Assembly: GCA_016710285.1 (NCBI GenBank)
Contig: JADJXR010000001.1
Coordinates: 62,001-126,000, forward strand
DNA: 64,000 bases
Origin: Chlorobiota bacterium
Lineage (GTDB): Bacteria > Bacteroidota > Ignavibacteria > OLB7
Direction of reading: 5' to 3'
In this document: positions 9,178-17,980 of the stretch, piece by piece
How the letters are laid out: each line of letters opens with the position of its first letter
How positions within the stretch are numbered: the first letter of the stretch is position 1
Notes under the pieces: generated by a model
Told to the model about the DNA's origin: nothing
Database searches by the model: none
Seen by the model: only the letters and a program-made list of their open reading frames with translations
Position numbers and translations under genes: made by a program

Positions 9178-9615
9178 TTATTGCCCCACCGCTGACGCTG
9201 CCGATAGTACCGAAAGGCCAAGGATCCCCAGTACGGTAGTGAGAATCATGCCACCCAGTACAAAAATAACGAGGAAGTTGACCGCCAACACAATGATCAC
9301 ATAGATCACCCGCTTGTCGTCGGGGGTTTTCATGGTGTGCGGAAGCCCGAGGTACATCAGGTATATCCCATAAAGTCCACCAGCTATCGCTGCAAACCCA
9401 CCCAGGACTGGGATAATTGACAGAATACCAGCCACCCATCCTGCTGTATTCGAGTAGATCACCAACTGGAAGGCGCGCCCCTGGTTGGCAACCGATCCGA
9501 ACGACGAAGCAAGCACGTTCACAATAAACGCGGCAACAACGATGACAATGAGGGAGGTAATCAGCCAGGCCAACCCTGCTGCAACCCCATACATCAGACC
9601 CGACGGGCTAAGCAA
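9178..9615 (-). CDS. Yip1-like membrane protein, C-terminal part after a frameshift
   Basis: Hydrophobic protein of about 145 residues with four predicted membrane spans (LITSLIVIVVAAFIVNVLA; WVAGILSIIPVLGGFAAIA; YLMYLGLPHTM precedes a polar loop; VIYVIIVLAVNFLVIFVLG). The pattern NTAGWVAG..IIPVLG...GLYGIYLMYLGLP is typical of bacterial Yip1-domain proteins of about 200 residues. The open frame begins with TTG at 9615, but real family members start about 55 residues earlier, and exactly that missing N-terminus is encoded in another frame at 9608-9772 and overlaps this one. I therefore take this as the second part of one gene broken by a one-base shift near 9610-9616. Function of the family: integral membrane, role unclear. 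Confidence 0.7.
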   Translation of the reverse strand: MLSPSGLMYGVAAGLAWLITSLIVIVVAAFIVNVLASSFGSVANQGRAFQLVIYSNTAGWVAGILSIIPVLGGFAAIAGGLYGIYLMYLGLPHTMKTPDDKRVIYVIIVLAVNFLVIFVLGGMILTTVLGILGLSVLSAASAVGQ

Positions 9616-9772
9616 TCCAGGTGCCGATAATTGTTCCCACCACTGGAAGCAACATTAGTGGCAAGGCGTAGCCGGTAATCATTCCCCCGGTGTCCGGTTC
9701 TTCCGTTTCAATCACCGGCCATTCCGTTTTTGGGGTAAGGATAATGTTCTTTGCGCGGTCAACAAGGCCCAT
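9608..9772 (-). pseudogene. Yip1-like membrane protein, N-terminal part before the frameshift
   Basis: 54-codon frame from an ATG at 9772, preceded by AAGGGGAC (a good ribosome binding site), reading MGLVDRAKNIILTPKTEWPV and then EPDTGGMITGYALPLMLLP before a TAG at 9610-9608. This is the standard N-terminus of Yip1-domain proteins (ERAKNILL.PKTEW.VI, then the first membrane span). The remainder continues in the next frame from TTG at 9615. One extra or missing base near 9610-9620 would restore a protein of about 200 residues ending at 9178. It could be a sequencing error, a recent mutation or, less likely, a +1 programmed shift. Confidence 0.65.
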
Positions 9773-9943
9773 GGCTGTCCCCTTTGTTTAGTTGTTTGTT
9801 GTGTGAGCGACGTGCGTGTGTTTTCACGTCGCGCCGAACATACAGCATATTTTCACAACCTGAAAGAATCTTCGACGCTTTGCCTGCTTGGTAATGGGTG
9901 ATATTGCCAAAAAAGTTGACCGTCGCTACCCTTTTCCATCATC

Positions 9944-10540
9944 ATGCTTCACACTTCCCAATCGCTCGAGTCGGTGATCGAGCATTTAAGCAGCCTTCCC
10001 ACCATTGGCCGGAAGACCGCGCAACGCATCGCCCTCTATCTGCTGAAACAACCCCGCGAAGAGGTGGTGGCAATGGCCCGCGCCCTTGTTGACATGAAGG
10101 ACAAAACCGCCTACTGCTCCATCTGCCAAAACATCACCGAGCAGGACCCCTGCGCAATCTGCCAATCCCCAAAACGGGACCGGAACGTGATCTGCGTGGT
10201 TGGCGAACCAAGCGACGTTTTGGCGGTGGAGAAAACCAACGATTATCATGGCCTGTACCACGTGCTTGGCGGGGTGATCCACCCGCTGGATGGAGTTGGG
10301 CCGGACGATTTGAAAATCAAGGAACTGCTGGCACGGATTGGGAGCGGCGAACAGGAGGTGATCCTTGCGCTGAACCCCAATGTTGAAGGGGAGATGACCA
10401 CGCTCTATCTGGCAAAACTCCTGAAGCCGCTTGGCGTGAAAGTCACCCGAATTGCTCGCGGAGTTCCGTTGGGGTCGGCATTGGAGTTTGTTGATGAAGC
10501 AACCATCTCGCGGGCGTTGGAGGGGCGTGTTGAAGCCTGA
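9944..10540 (+). CDS. recR: recombination protein RecR
   Basis: RecFOR-pathway recombination mediator loading RecA at gaps. 198 residues, normal length. N-terminal helix-hairpin-helix LSSLPTIGRKTAQRIALYLL, a C4 zinc finger (CSICQNITEQDPCAIC), and a Toprim domain with ICVVGEPSDVLAVE, GLYHVLGGVIHPLDGVGPDD and the C-terminal EVILALNPNVEGE...TRIARGVPLGSALEFVDE all match RecR. The next gene starts inside its last codons, so the two are translationally coupled. No dnaX or ybaB homologue sits beside it, unlike the common dnaX-ybaB-recR arrangement. Confidence 0.97.
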   Translation: MLHTSQSLESVIEHLSSLPTIGRKTAQRIALYLLKQPREEVVAMARALVDMKDKTAYCSICQNITEQDPCAICQSPKRDRNVICVVGEPSDVLAVEKTNDYHGLYHVLGGVIHPLDGVGPDDLKIKELLARIGSGEQEVILALNPNVEGEMTTLYLAKLLKPLGVKVTRIARGVPLGSALEFVDEATISRALEGRVEA

Positions 10541-11327
10541 GCAATCGCACCAACCAACCCCCGAACCGCACAAACAAACCGAAGAGTGGTTCGAGCGGTG
10601 GTTCCGCAACGAGCTGTACCTGAAGCTCTACGCCCACCGCGACCGTGCCGAAGCCACCCACTGTGTGGAGCTTATTCTGCGGGCAACCGCTGCCGCTGGC
10701 CACGTGCCATCCCACGCGCTTGATTTGGCGTGCGGCCCGGGCCGCCACTCCATCACGCTGGCGCAGCGGGGGCTGCAGGTTACGGCGGTGGACCTTTCCC
10801 CCACCCTGCTTGGCCACGCGCTGACCGCCGCCGCAAAGGAAGGGGTGGAGGACCATATCCGTTTTCTCCGCTCCGATATGCGGCACATCACCTTCCACCA
10901 GGAATTTGACCTTGCTGTGCAGCTGTTCACCAGCTTCGGTTACTTCGACAGCCCCGCCGATGATTTTTTGGTGCTGGAACGGGTCCGCCAGGCATTGCGA
11001 CCCGGCGGGTATTACGCGCTGGATGTGCTGAACGAACAGCAGTTGCGCAGCTCACTTCTGAACAGCAGCAGGAAATGGGTGGATGACCTTGAGGTGGTTG
11101 AACACCGGCAGATTGTTGACGACCGCGTGGAAAAAACCATCACCATCCATGCGGGTGCCGAGCAGATGGAGTTCCACGAATCGGTCCGGCTCTACCCGCC
11201 CGACACGCTGGCGCAGATGTTGAACGATGCCGGGCTTGTTCCGGTGGAATGGTTTGGCGATTACCACGGGTCGGCATTCCACCCCCGCCACTCGGCGCGG
11301 ATGCTGGTGATTGCGCGGGCGGAGTAA
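10530..11327 (+). CDS. class I SAM-dependent methyltransferase
   Basis: About 265 residues. The SAM-binding motif I is ALDLACGPGRHSITLAQRG, followed by VTAVDLSPTLLGHA (motif II acid) and LRSDMRHITFHQEFDLAVQLFTSFGYF (motifs III-IV), then RPGGYYALDVLN, the usual order of a Rossmann-type methyltransferase. The C-terminal part (EFHESVRLYPPDTLAQML, AGLVPVEWFGDYHG) resembles small-molecule or ubiquinone-like methyltransferases, but the substrate is not identifiable. The frame is open from 10452; I place the start at TTG 10530 because GGAGGGG lies 4 bases upstream and it overlaps the recR stop by 11 bases. GTG at 10527 and ATG at 10494 are alternatives. Confidence 0.85.
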   Translation: MKPEQSHQPTPEPHKQTEEWFERWFRNELYLKLYAHRDRAEATHCVELILRATAAAGHVPSHALDLACGPGRHSITLAQRGLQVTAVDLSPTLLGHALTAAAKEGVEDHIRFLRSDMRHITFHQEFDLAVQLFTSFGYFDSPADDFLVLERVRQALRPGGYYALDVLNEQQLRSSLLNSSRKWVDDLEVVEHRQIVDDRVEKTITIHAGAEQMEFHESVRLYPPDTLAQMLNDAGLVPVEWFGDYHGSAFHPRHSARMLVIARAE

Positions 11328-11463
11328 TCACATTTTCTTTTCTGCACGTTACTTTTTACCAGGGCCTTGGCTCACCTGCTTTGGAAGCAACAACGTCCTA
11401 CCGCTGCTTCCCTTCCGAACACGTCAACAACAGCCATTTCCATAACCATCAAGGAGTTCCCGA

Positions 11464-12387
11464 ATGTTGAACCGCCTTCTTCCCTACGCCGGCGCGATTG
11501 CCTTAGCGTTGGGCGTTGCCGTTGGTTGCTCAGAGAACAACATCACCGAGCCAGCCGCAGCAGCAGCAGCCACTACTGATCCTTACTACGTGCTTCGCCC
11601 TGATGCTTCGGCGATGAGCGACGTGAGCGAGCTTCCATCACTTGAGGAATTGATCGCCAGCAGCGGCGAGCTTACCACGCCAAACGCCAATCCTCCAGAC
11701 ACCGGCATTCGCCCGGGCGGCGGGAAAGATGGACGCGACACCGGGGTGAAGCCACCAAAACCACCGCGTGACCCACGTGATACCGGAGTGAAGCCGCCAA
11801 AACCACCGCGTGACCCACGTGATACCGGAGTGAAGCCGCCAAAGCCACCGCGTGACCCTCGCGACACCGGAGTGAAGCCGCCAAAGCCGCCACGTGATCC
11901 TCGCGACACCGGGGTGAAGCCACCACGCGACCCACGTGACACCGGGGTGAAACCACCACGCGACACCGCAGTGAAGCCCCCAAAAGGTCCACGCGATTAC
12001 GGCCGCTTGCAGATGGGAACGTACAGCCGGATCATCAAACAATTGCAGCTGACCAGCGAGCAAGATTCGGCGGTCCGCATTTGCTTCGAGAGCTACCGCC
12101 GCTGCGTGGGCGATGCTGCAAAAACCTACGGCGCGGCACGCCAAGCCTTGAAAGCACAATTTGATGCCGCCTACCGCGAACTCCGTTCGCAGCCAAAAGG
12201 TCCAGAGCGTGACTCGGCCATAAAGGCACTTCGCGAAAACTACATTGCCAGCGTCACAGCGTTGAACGCGAACTACGATGCCCAGGTGAAAGAATGCCAA
12301 ACCAGCTTTGAAGGCTGCGTGACAAGCAACCTTACGCCGGAGCAGTTGGAGCGTTGGACCCGCCTGCTGGCAACGGTCAAACGATAA
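11464..12387 (+). CDS. CpxP/Spy-like lipoprotein with proline-rich repeat stalk
   Basis: 307-residue exported lipoprotein. The signal peptide ends in a lipobox-like AVGC, so Cys22 would be lipidated. Residues about 90-175 are a stalk of nearly identical 14-residue units (DTGVKPPKPPRDPR) repeated four times and followed by shortened units DTGVKPPRDPR and DTGVKPPRD; charge alternates Asp/Lys/Arg with Pro every 2-3 residues. The C-terminal 130 residues are helical with two LTxxQ-type motifs (LQLTSEQDSAV and NLTPEQLERW) that mark the CpxP/Spy periplasmic chaperone and metal-sensing fold, plus cysteines at VRICFES, YRRCVG, VKECQTS and EGCVTS that could form disulfides. AAGGAG precedes the ATG. A textbook terminator follows at 12411. 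Role as an envelope stress protein is inference. Confidence 0.85.
   Translation: MLNRLLPYAGAIALALGVAVGCSENNITEPAAAAAATTDPYYVLRPDASAMSDVSELPSLEELIASSGELTTPNANPPDTGIRPGGGKDGRDTGVKPPKPPRDPRDTGVKPPKPPRDPRDTGVKPPKPPRDPRDTGVKPPKPPRDPRDTGVKPPRDPRDTGVKPPRDTAVKPPKGPRDYGRLQMGTYSRIIKQLQLTSEQDSAVRICFESYRRCVGDAAKTYGAARQALKAQFDAAYRELRSQPKGPERDSAIKALRENYIASVTALNANYDAQVKECQTSFEGCVTSNLTPEQLERWTRLLATVKR
11731..11985 (+). repeat. 42-bp coding tandem repeat (DTGVKPPKPPRDPR units)
   Basis: Inside the lipoprotein gene the unit gacaccggagtgaagccgcc... recurs with a 42-base period four times, then in 33- and 30-base versions, with only synonymous differences between copies. Such repeats shrink and grow easily and set the length of the proline-rich stalk. 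Confidence 0.85.
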
Positions 12388-12410
12388 TCTCTTGAAGGGG
12401 TTGGAACGAT

Positions 12411-12453
12411 CGAGCCGGAAATCAGCAATGGTTTCCGGCTCGGTTTTTTTTTT
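12411..12453 (+). terminator. intrinsic terminator of the lipoprotein gene
   Basis: CGAGCCGGAAA / TTTCCGGCTCG stem of 11 bp around ATCAGCAATGG, followed at once by a run of ten T. Classic rho-independent terminator just after the stop at 12387. Confidence 0.93.
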
Positions 12454-12484
12454 GGGGGGATGGAGAAAATTTGCGGGCAGCCAC

Positions 12485-13492
12485 TTACGCCGGCAGCATC
12501 ACGGCATCCGATTGGCGCAGGGGGCCTTCTTGCACCCCGATTCTTGTGGCCAATCCCTCCTCAATCAGCCTGTTCAAAATGCCCAGCCCCTCACGCTCCT
12601 CCCTCACGCTCATTTTTTCTCGATAGCCCAACCGTTCGGCTGCGCGTTCCACAACGGCGTGCGCGGGGATTGGTCCATCGGCATCGCGCAATGCTTCCAC
12701 CATCTTCCCTCGCCAGAACCGGCGCGGGATTCCGCACAGGGTTGGCTCGGAGGGGCGAACGTCATCGGGATGGAACAGCGCACGCTGCGGGATGCCTGCC
12801 GACGCGCAATCTTGGCGCACCGGGCACGCGGCGCAGTTTGGTTTGCGGGCGGTGCAGATGGTGGAGCCAAGGTCCATCAACGCTTGGTGCCAACGGAACG
12901 ATTCCCCCGCCGGAAGAATCGCCGCCGCAACAGCTTCCACCGTTGCGGGCGGCATTGCCTGGCGCGGGGAGTGGCACCGGAAAAAGAGCCGCGAGATCAC
13001 CCGCTGGATATTCACATCCACCACCGGAACATCCATCCCAAACGCAAAGCATTGGATTGCCGCCACGGTGTATTCCCCCAACCCCGGCAACGCCCGAAGC
13101 TGATCCGCACCGGAGGGGAACAGGCCGGAATGTTCCTCCACAATCGCCCGCGCCGATTCCTGCAACCGGAGTGCGCGGCGGTTGTAGCCCATCCCCCGCC
13201 ACGCCCGCAGCAGCTCACCTTTCCCCGACGAAGCCAACGCCGCAACCGTTGGGAACTGCCGCAAAAATTCCGGCAGCCGCCCAGCCACCCGCGCCGATTG
13301 CGTCTGCTGCAACATCACCTCGCTTACCAGCACCACGTACGGATCAACGATGGTTTCGGCCCCTTCCTCCCGCGCCAATTTCCGCCACGGGAATTCCTTC
13401 CCCTGCTGCCGGAACCACGCCAGCAGCTGCCGGCGGATTGGGCGATGGAAACGATGGAACGTCAGCGGAAGCCGCGCGGAGGTTGTTGCCAT
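12485..13492 (-). CDS. mutY: A/G-specific adenine glycosylase
   Basis: Base-excision repair glycosylase removing adenine mispaired with 8-oxoguanine. Started at the ATG at 13492 (MATTSARLPLTFHRF), giving 335 residues; the frame is open another 38 codons upstream without family resemblance. Landmarks: FPWR, catalytic EVMLQQTQ, helix-hairpin-helix LPGLGEYTVAAI, catalytic aspartate in VVDVNIQRV, and the 4Fe-4S ligands C-x6-C-x2-C-x5-C (CTARKPNCAACPVRQDC). The C-terminal 100 residues (FWRGKMVEALRDADGPIPAH...LNRLIEEGLATR) look like a short helical, winged-helix-type domain as in actinobacterial MutY, not the NUDIX-like domain of E. coli MutY. It is divergent from the CBS-like gene, 137 bases away. 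Confidence 0.93.
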   Translation of the reverse strand: MATTSARLPLTFHRFHRPIRRQLLAWFRQQGKEFPWRKLAREEGAETIVDPYVVLVSEVMLQQTQSARVAGRLPEFLRQFPTVAALASSGKGELLRAWRGMGYNRRALRLQESARAIVEEHSGLFPSGADQLRALPGLGEYTVAAIQCFAFGMDVPVVDVNIQRVISRLFFRCHSPRQAMPPATVEAVAAAILPAGESFRWHQALMDLGSTICTARKPNCAACPVRQDCASAGIPQRALFHPDDVRPSEPTLCGIPRRFWRGKMVEALRDADGPIPAHAVVERAAERLGYREKMSVREEREGLGILNRLIEEGLATRIGVQEGPLRQSDAVMLPA

Positions 13493-13629
13493 GCCGAAAA
13501 AGTAAAGATGTTTCCCGCAACCGCCGCACGGTTGGCGGGCGTTGGGTTTGGGGGCTATGTTTGCGGGAAGTTCGCGCCGCAGACGCACGACGCGGCGGCA
13601 TATCACGCAGAGTTTTTATCCTTTCCATC

Positions 13630-14991
13630 ATGCACGTTATCAACTCCGTTACCGAACTGATCGGCAACACTCCACTTCTACAAATCAACAAGGTTATTGG
13701 CCCAACCAAAGGGACCGTTCTGGCAAAAATGGAGAGCGCGAACCCTGGCGGATCGGTCAAAGATCGGATCGGCATCAGGATGATAGAGGCCGCCGAGCGC
13801 GAGGGGAAGATCAAGCCTGGCGGGTTGATTATCGAGCCAACCAGCGGCAACACCGGAATTGGCTTGGTGCTGGCGGCAATCCAGAAAGGCTACCGCACCC
13901 TGTTCGTGATGACCGACAAAGCATCCGTGGAGCGGGTCCGCTACCTGAAAGCCATGGGGGCCGAGGTCCTGATTGTCAGCAGCGCGGCAAAGGCAAGCTC
14001 GCCGGAATATTATTTCAACACCGCGCAACGGCTGGCCAGCGAGCTTCCGAACGCGCTGATGCTGAACCAGTACGACAACCCCGCAAACCCCGAAGCCCAC
14101 TACTACGGGACCGCCCCAGAAATCTGGGAGCAGACCGAAGGGCGCATCACCCATTTCATTGCCGGGATGGGAACCGGGGGAACAATCAGCGGGTGCGGAA
14201 GATTTTTCAAGGAGAAGAACCCGAACATCAAGGTGATCGGTGCGGACCCAACGGGGTCCTCGCTGAAAACCTACAAGGAGACCGGGCGGCTGGTTGAAGC
14301 ACTCCCCTACTTGGTGGAAGGCGTTGGGCAGGAGCGGATCCCCGGCAACCTTAATTTCAACGTGGTGGATGAGGTCTTCAACGTCAGCGACCGCGAGGCG
14401 TTCGTGATGGCGCGGCGGCTTGCACGCGAGGAAGGAATCTTCACCGGAGGCTCCACCGGAATGAACTTTGCCGCCGCCGCCGCAAAAGCCCGCAGCATGA
14501 ACGAAGGGGATGTGATGGTGGTGATTGTGTGCGACACCGGCGAGCGGTATCTAACCAAACATCACTCCGACGAGTGGTTGCAGGAGAAAGGATTTTTGGA
14601 ACGTGAGAAGATCACGCTGGGGATGGTGCAGGAGCTGAAAGTGCGGCGCGAAGGGCGAATCGCCATGCTATCGGCCACGCCAGGGATGAGCGTGCGCGAC
14701 GCGTTGAACCTGATGAACGCCCACGGCTTCAGCCAGCTTCCGGTGATGGAGGATGGAACGCCCGTTGGTTCCCTGCGCGACAACCGAGTGATGGCCGCTG
14801 TGCTGGACGACCGCGAGCTGCTGGACCGTTCCGTCAGCGAGGTGATGGAGGAGAGTTTCCCCGTGGTGAAGCACACCACCGAAGCCAGCAACGCCATTCG
14901 CTACTTGAAAGATGCCCGCGCAATTTTGATTGAAGATTACGGCACGATCTCCGGCATCCTAACGCGGCATGATCTGGTGGAGTTTTCTTGA
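13630..14991 (+). CDS. cystathionine beta-synthase-like PLP enzyme with CBS pair
   Basis: PLP-dependent beta-replacing enzyme of the cysteine synthase/cystathionine beta-synthase family, 453 residues. I start it at the ATG at 13630 (MHVINSVTELIGNTPLLQIN); a longer open frame upstream is antisense to mutY and not protein-like. The PLP lysine is K44 in GGSVKDRIG; the substrate loop TSGNTGIGL is at 71-79, and the phosphate cup is GTGGTISGCGRFFKE. The last 110 residues carry two CBS motifs (SVRDALNLMNAHGFSQLPVM...GSLRDNRV and VSEVMEESFPVV...SGILTRHDLVEF), as in eukaryotic-type and some bacterial CBS enzymes. Either cystathionine or O-acetylserine chemistry is possible; the CBS pair points to adenosyl-ligand control of transsulfuration. 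Confidence 0.93.
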   Translation: MHVINSVTELIGNTPLLQINKVIGPTKGTVLAKMESANPGGSVKDRIGIRMIEAAEREGKIKPGGLIIEPTSGNTGIGLVLAAIQKGYRTLFVMTDKASVERVRYLKAMGAEVLIVSSAAKASSPEYYFNTAQRLASELPNALMLNQYDNPANPEAHYYGTAPEIWEQTEGRITHFIAGMGTGGTISGCGRFFKEKNPNIKVIGADPTGSSLKTYKETGRLVEALPYLVEGVGQERIPGNLNFNVVDEVFNVSDREAFVMARRLAREEGIFTGGSTGMNFAAAAAKARSMNEGDVMVVIVCDTGERYLTKHHSDEWLQEKGFLEREKITLGMVQELKVRREGRIAMLSATPGMSVRDALNLMNAHGFSQLPVMEDGTPVGSLRDNRVMAAVLDDRELLDRSVSEVMEESFPVVKHTTEASNAIRYLKDARAILIEDYGTISGILTRHDLVEFS

Positions 14992-15021
14992 TCTTGGAAG
15001 CACGATAACCAGCAAACCGAA

Positions 15022-15053
15022 GCGGCTCTTGAAGAAGGTTCTTCAAGAGCCGC
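15022..15053. terminator. bidirectional terminator hairpin
   Basis: Perfect 14-bp stem GCGGCTCTTGAAGA / TCTTCAAGAGCCGC with a 4-base loop, midway between the convergent CBS-like gene (ends 14991) and the kelch gene (ends 15084). No long U-run on either side. Confidence 0.75.
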
Positions 15054-15083
15054 AACAGTATTGATGAAAACGGTTCGCAGTGC

Positions 15084-17402
15084 TTACCGTGCCAGGACGA
15101 ACTTGGCTCGTTTCACACCAGCGGGCGTTGTCACTTCGGCAAGATAGACCCCGGTTTTCAGCCGTCCGTTGGCGATCATCTCCACTTGGTTTCCTGTCTC
15201 GGCAATGTTCCGTTCGGCAGCATAGACGCGGTTGCCAAGCAGGTCGTAAATGGCAATCGCCACGGTGGCGTTTGGTTCCTGGGTGGCGTAGTTAAGCGTC
15301 ACGATGGTGTTGTCGCGATTGGCCAGCACCGCAAGGCCGTTGGCCTGATTGCTTGGCTCCACCGCAACGCTGCTGATCGCCCCTTCAACCGGTTCGGGCC
15401 ATGCTGATTGGAAGACCTCACGGGTGGCGTTATCCTGAAGGAACACAACAGCGTTCAGGTTCTTGAAGTTCTCAACAGAATTTTCTGTTGTGTGGTTGAT
15501 CCGGTTGGCAGCCTGCCCATCAAGCGATAAGCGATAGCTCCCCTGGAAGGTAAACGTCTCGGTAAAGGTCACGGGGACGCCAGCTTTTAACGGCTCGATG
15601 GCTCTTCCTTTGTCATCGGGGAGCATTTTCTTGACGACCTGGAAGAACTCCTTCTCACCATTGGATTTGACATTCTTCTCCGTACGATTTTCGATAATCA
15701 GCGTGTGCAATCGCAGGTTATTGGAGTTGATGTCAATGCCGGGAACAATCTCGGTTGTCACCGTAACGGTGGTTCCTTCAACTTTTATTGAGGAGTTGAT
15801 TTTGTGGAACGTCGGCACGCTGGTAAATGCGGCGTACAGCTGTGGCGTGTAGCTGTTGGCGTTCCCATCCCAGCCGCCATCAACCTCCATTCTTGGAATA
15901 GAGTTGATCCCGTAATACCCACGGCGGTTCACTGTTTCGTTTGTGGCATAAGGGTCGCCAGTTCCGGGGAAGTCTTGCTGGTATTTCACCACGGTGTAAT
16001 CGTCCACCGGATAGAGCTTCAGGATCGTGTGCAGATTATCGTTCCCCGGCTTGCACGGGGGGCAGGTTGATGATGTGAAGACTTCCTGCAACGGGCGGCG
16101 TTTCTCCATCTTCGTTGTCACGGTCAGGTTCACCATTAACGAAAGTTTCTCCTGGCCCTTGGCGTTCGTTGCGAACTCAACGTTTGCCTCGTAATTCTGC
16201 TCGGCCAGCCCTTTGGTGTCAATCGTAAAGGTGACGTTCTTCGAGCTGCCAGCAGGAACATCCACCGCTTCCAGTGGGGTAACGGCCAACCACGAAGCAT
16301 CGTTTGGGATCGTGATGGTTGCCGATAGCGGAACGATGCCGGTATTGCGCACCGTGACCGTAAAGTTCCTTGTGGTATCTGGCTTCATAATCTCGCTACG
16401 GCTTGTTGGGGAGATCTGCCCAATCGCCGTCGGTTCGCCTTCGGTGTATTTGTACACCTTCGGGGTTTGATACCCGCTGACCATATACAACCCAGTGCCA
16501 TCGCTTGGCATTGATGCAACGTTGTAGGTGCCAGCAGGAAGCGCGTATGTTGATTCCCATTTATTCTTTGCCGGATCGTAGGAATACGTGGCATCCAGCG
16601 CGGTGCCGTTGTACGCCCCTGCGGTTGCATACACTTTCCCATTCAGCGACCCAACGGCCAAGCGGGTTAGTGGCGTTGGATAGCTGGCCCCGCTGCTCCA
16701 TGCGATGCTCCCATCTTCAGCAACCAGGCCCTTGTACACAAAGTTGTTATACGCGCTGGAGTTGGTTCCGCCAATCAAGTAGATGGTGTTATCAACCGCT
16801 GCGGCAGCGGAGTACGCGCTGGCAGCCGGCGGTGCCGATTGCGCAGCCCACGTGTCGGTTGCCGGATCATAGACTTGCGTGCCGGATGTCACCGTTCCAG
16901 CCGAGTTGTACCCGTTAAGGATGTAGATTTTTCCGCCAACCACCGCGCCAGCAACCTGGTACACCGGCGTTGGGATGTCGGCTTTTTTTGTGAACTGATC
17001 CGTTGCCGGGTCATACTCCAACACCGATGCCGCCATCACCCGCGTGTTGCCGCTAGTGTAGTAGCCCCCAGCGATGTAGATTTTTCCGTTGATTGCCGCA
17101 GCATATCCCCCTGCACGGGCTTCCGGCATATTGGCAATCCGCACCCACTTCGTTGCTCCGCCGGTCATGTCCAGCATAATCGAACTTGAAACGAACGATC
17201 CGCTCGACTGGCCGATCTGAGATTCTAACCCGCCAAAAACATACAGCTTGCCATCCATGGTGGCCGTCTGATGCCAGCTGCGATATGCAGTTGATGAGAT
17301 TTCGGGCAATGATGCCCACTGCCCAACGGTCCTTTGCTGGGCAAACACCAGCCAGCCAGCCACTGCAAGCAAGCAAGCTGCAATACGGTAGGAATTGTGC
17401 AT
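15084..17402 (-). CDS. secreted kelch-repeat / Omp28-like protein with T9SS sorting domain
   Basis: 772-residue exported protein. A signal peptide (hydrophobic CLLAVAGWLVFAQQ) is followed by 5-6 kelch blades with GKLYVFGG, GKIYIAGGYY, GKIYILNGY, NTIYLIGGT and GKVYATAGAY (about 45-320), i.e. a beta-propeller. A CARDB/Ig-like stretch (MKPDTTRNFTVTVRNTG...) comes next, then a thioredoxin-like region with CPPC in EVFTSSTCPPCKPGND, resembling Omp28 outer-membrane proteins. The last 80 residues (AIAIYDLLGNRVYAAE...LKTGVYLAEVTT...KFVLAR) are a type A T9SS C-terminal sorting signal, predicting secretion through PorT-type machinery and surface attachment. AGGAGA sits upstream of the ATG. Ligand or partner unknown. 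Confidence 0.9.
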   Translation of the reverse strand: MHNSYRIAACLLAVAGWLVFAQQRTVGQWASLPEISSTAYRSWHQTATMDGKLYVFGGLESQIGQSSGSFVSSSIMLDMTGGATKWVRIANMPEARAGGYAAAINGKIYIAGGYYTSGNTRVMAASVLEYDPATDQFTKKADIPTPVYQVAGAVVGGKIYILNGYNSAGTVTSGTQVYDPATDTWAAQSAPPAASAYSAAAAVDNTIYLIGGTNSSAYNNFVYKGLVAEDGSIAWSSGASYPTPLTRLAVGSLNGKVYATAGAYNGTALDATYSYDPAKNKWESTYALPAGTYNVASMPSDGTGLYMVSGYQTPKVYKYTEGEPTAIGQISPTSRSEIMKPDTTRNFTVTVRNTGIVPLSATITIPNDASWLAVTPLEAVDVPAGSSKNVTFTIDTKGLAEQNYEANVEFATNAKGQEKLSLMVNLTVTTKMEKRRPLQEVFTSSTCPPCKPGNDNLHTILKLYPVDDYTVVKYQQDFPGTGDPYATNETVNRRGYYGINSIPRMEVDGGWDGNANSYTPQLYAAFTSVPTFHKINSSIKVEGTTVTVTTEIVPGIDINSNNLRLHTLIIENRTEKNVKSNGEKEFFQVVKKMLPDDKGRAIEPLKAGVPVTFTETFTFQGSYRLSLDGQAANRINHTTENSVENFKNLNAVVFLQDNATREVFQSAWPEPVEGAISSVAVEPSNQANGLAVLANRDNTIVTLNYATQEPNATVAIAIYDLLGNRVYAAERNIAETGNQVEMIANGRLKTGVYLAEVTTPAGVKRAKFVLAR

Positions 17403-17980
17403 CCGTCTCTCCTAAAAATGTGTGAACGGTTCTGTGAAAGTTGAAGGTCTTGAATGGGCCGAAACAGGCAGCCGCATCAACTGGGGGTTGGCCGATGCAA
17501 GAAGAGGGGGGGGCGGAACACAAGCAGACTGCCTGCGATTGTAGCGGCGGGCAAATTACACCACCGCCCCACACATTGGCAAGCACCTGTGACGATTATT
17601 TTGCGGGGTGGCTGGGGGTGGGTTTGCGTCGTATCTTTGCCCCGTGCGCATTAAAACTCTTCATAGCGGCAACCTACTCCGGTCCACCGGGACCATTCGC
17701 GGGGGATCGTTCCCTTCGGCGATGATCCTGGGTGCGCGACTGCGCCATTGGATTGCCACCGCCAGCGCACTCCCCCTCTCCGCCTGATTTCCTCCACACA
17801 CACACACTTCTTCATTCCCAGATTCCGTAGCAAGAACCGGCGCAGCAGTGCGCCCGCCGCTTGCGTAGGCATTCTGCGGTGTGGTGTTGCGGAAGCATCT
17901 ATGGATGCCCCCACCCAGCCACGCGATTTCATGCGAACAACGACTACTGCTAACAACACATTCATAGGAGAGAATAGATC
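17403..17980. other. intergenic gap, 578 bases
   Basis: Divergent promoter region between the kelch protein and the lysine aminotransferase. It holds a G8 tract (17506-17513), a short CA dinucleotide run (about 17796-17808) and no open frame with family resemblance on either strand. The right end supplies AGGAGA for the next gene. Confidence 0.5.

Noticed and set aside
17651..17965. Possible small gene on the minus strand upstream of lat
   Set aside because: No ribosome binding site, no family resemblance and composition like intergenic DNA.
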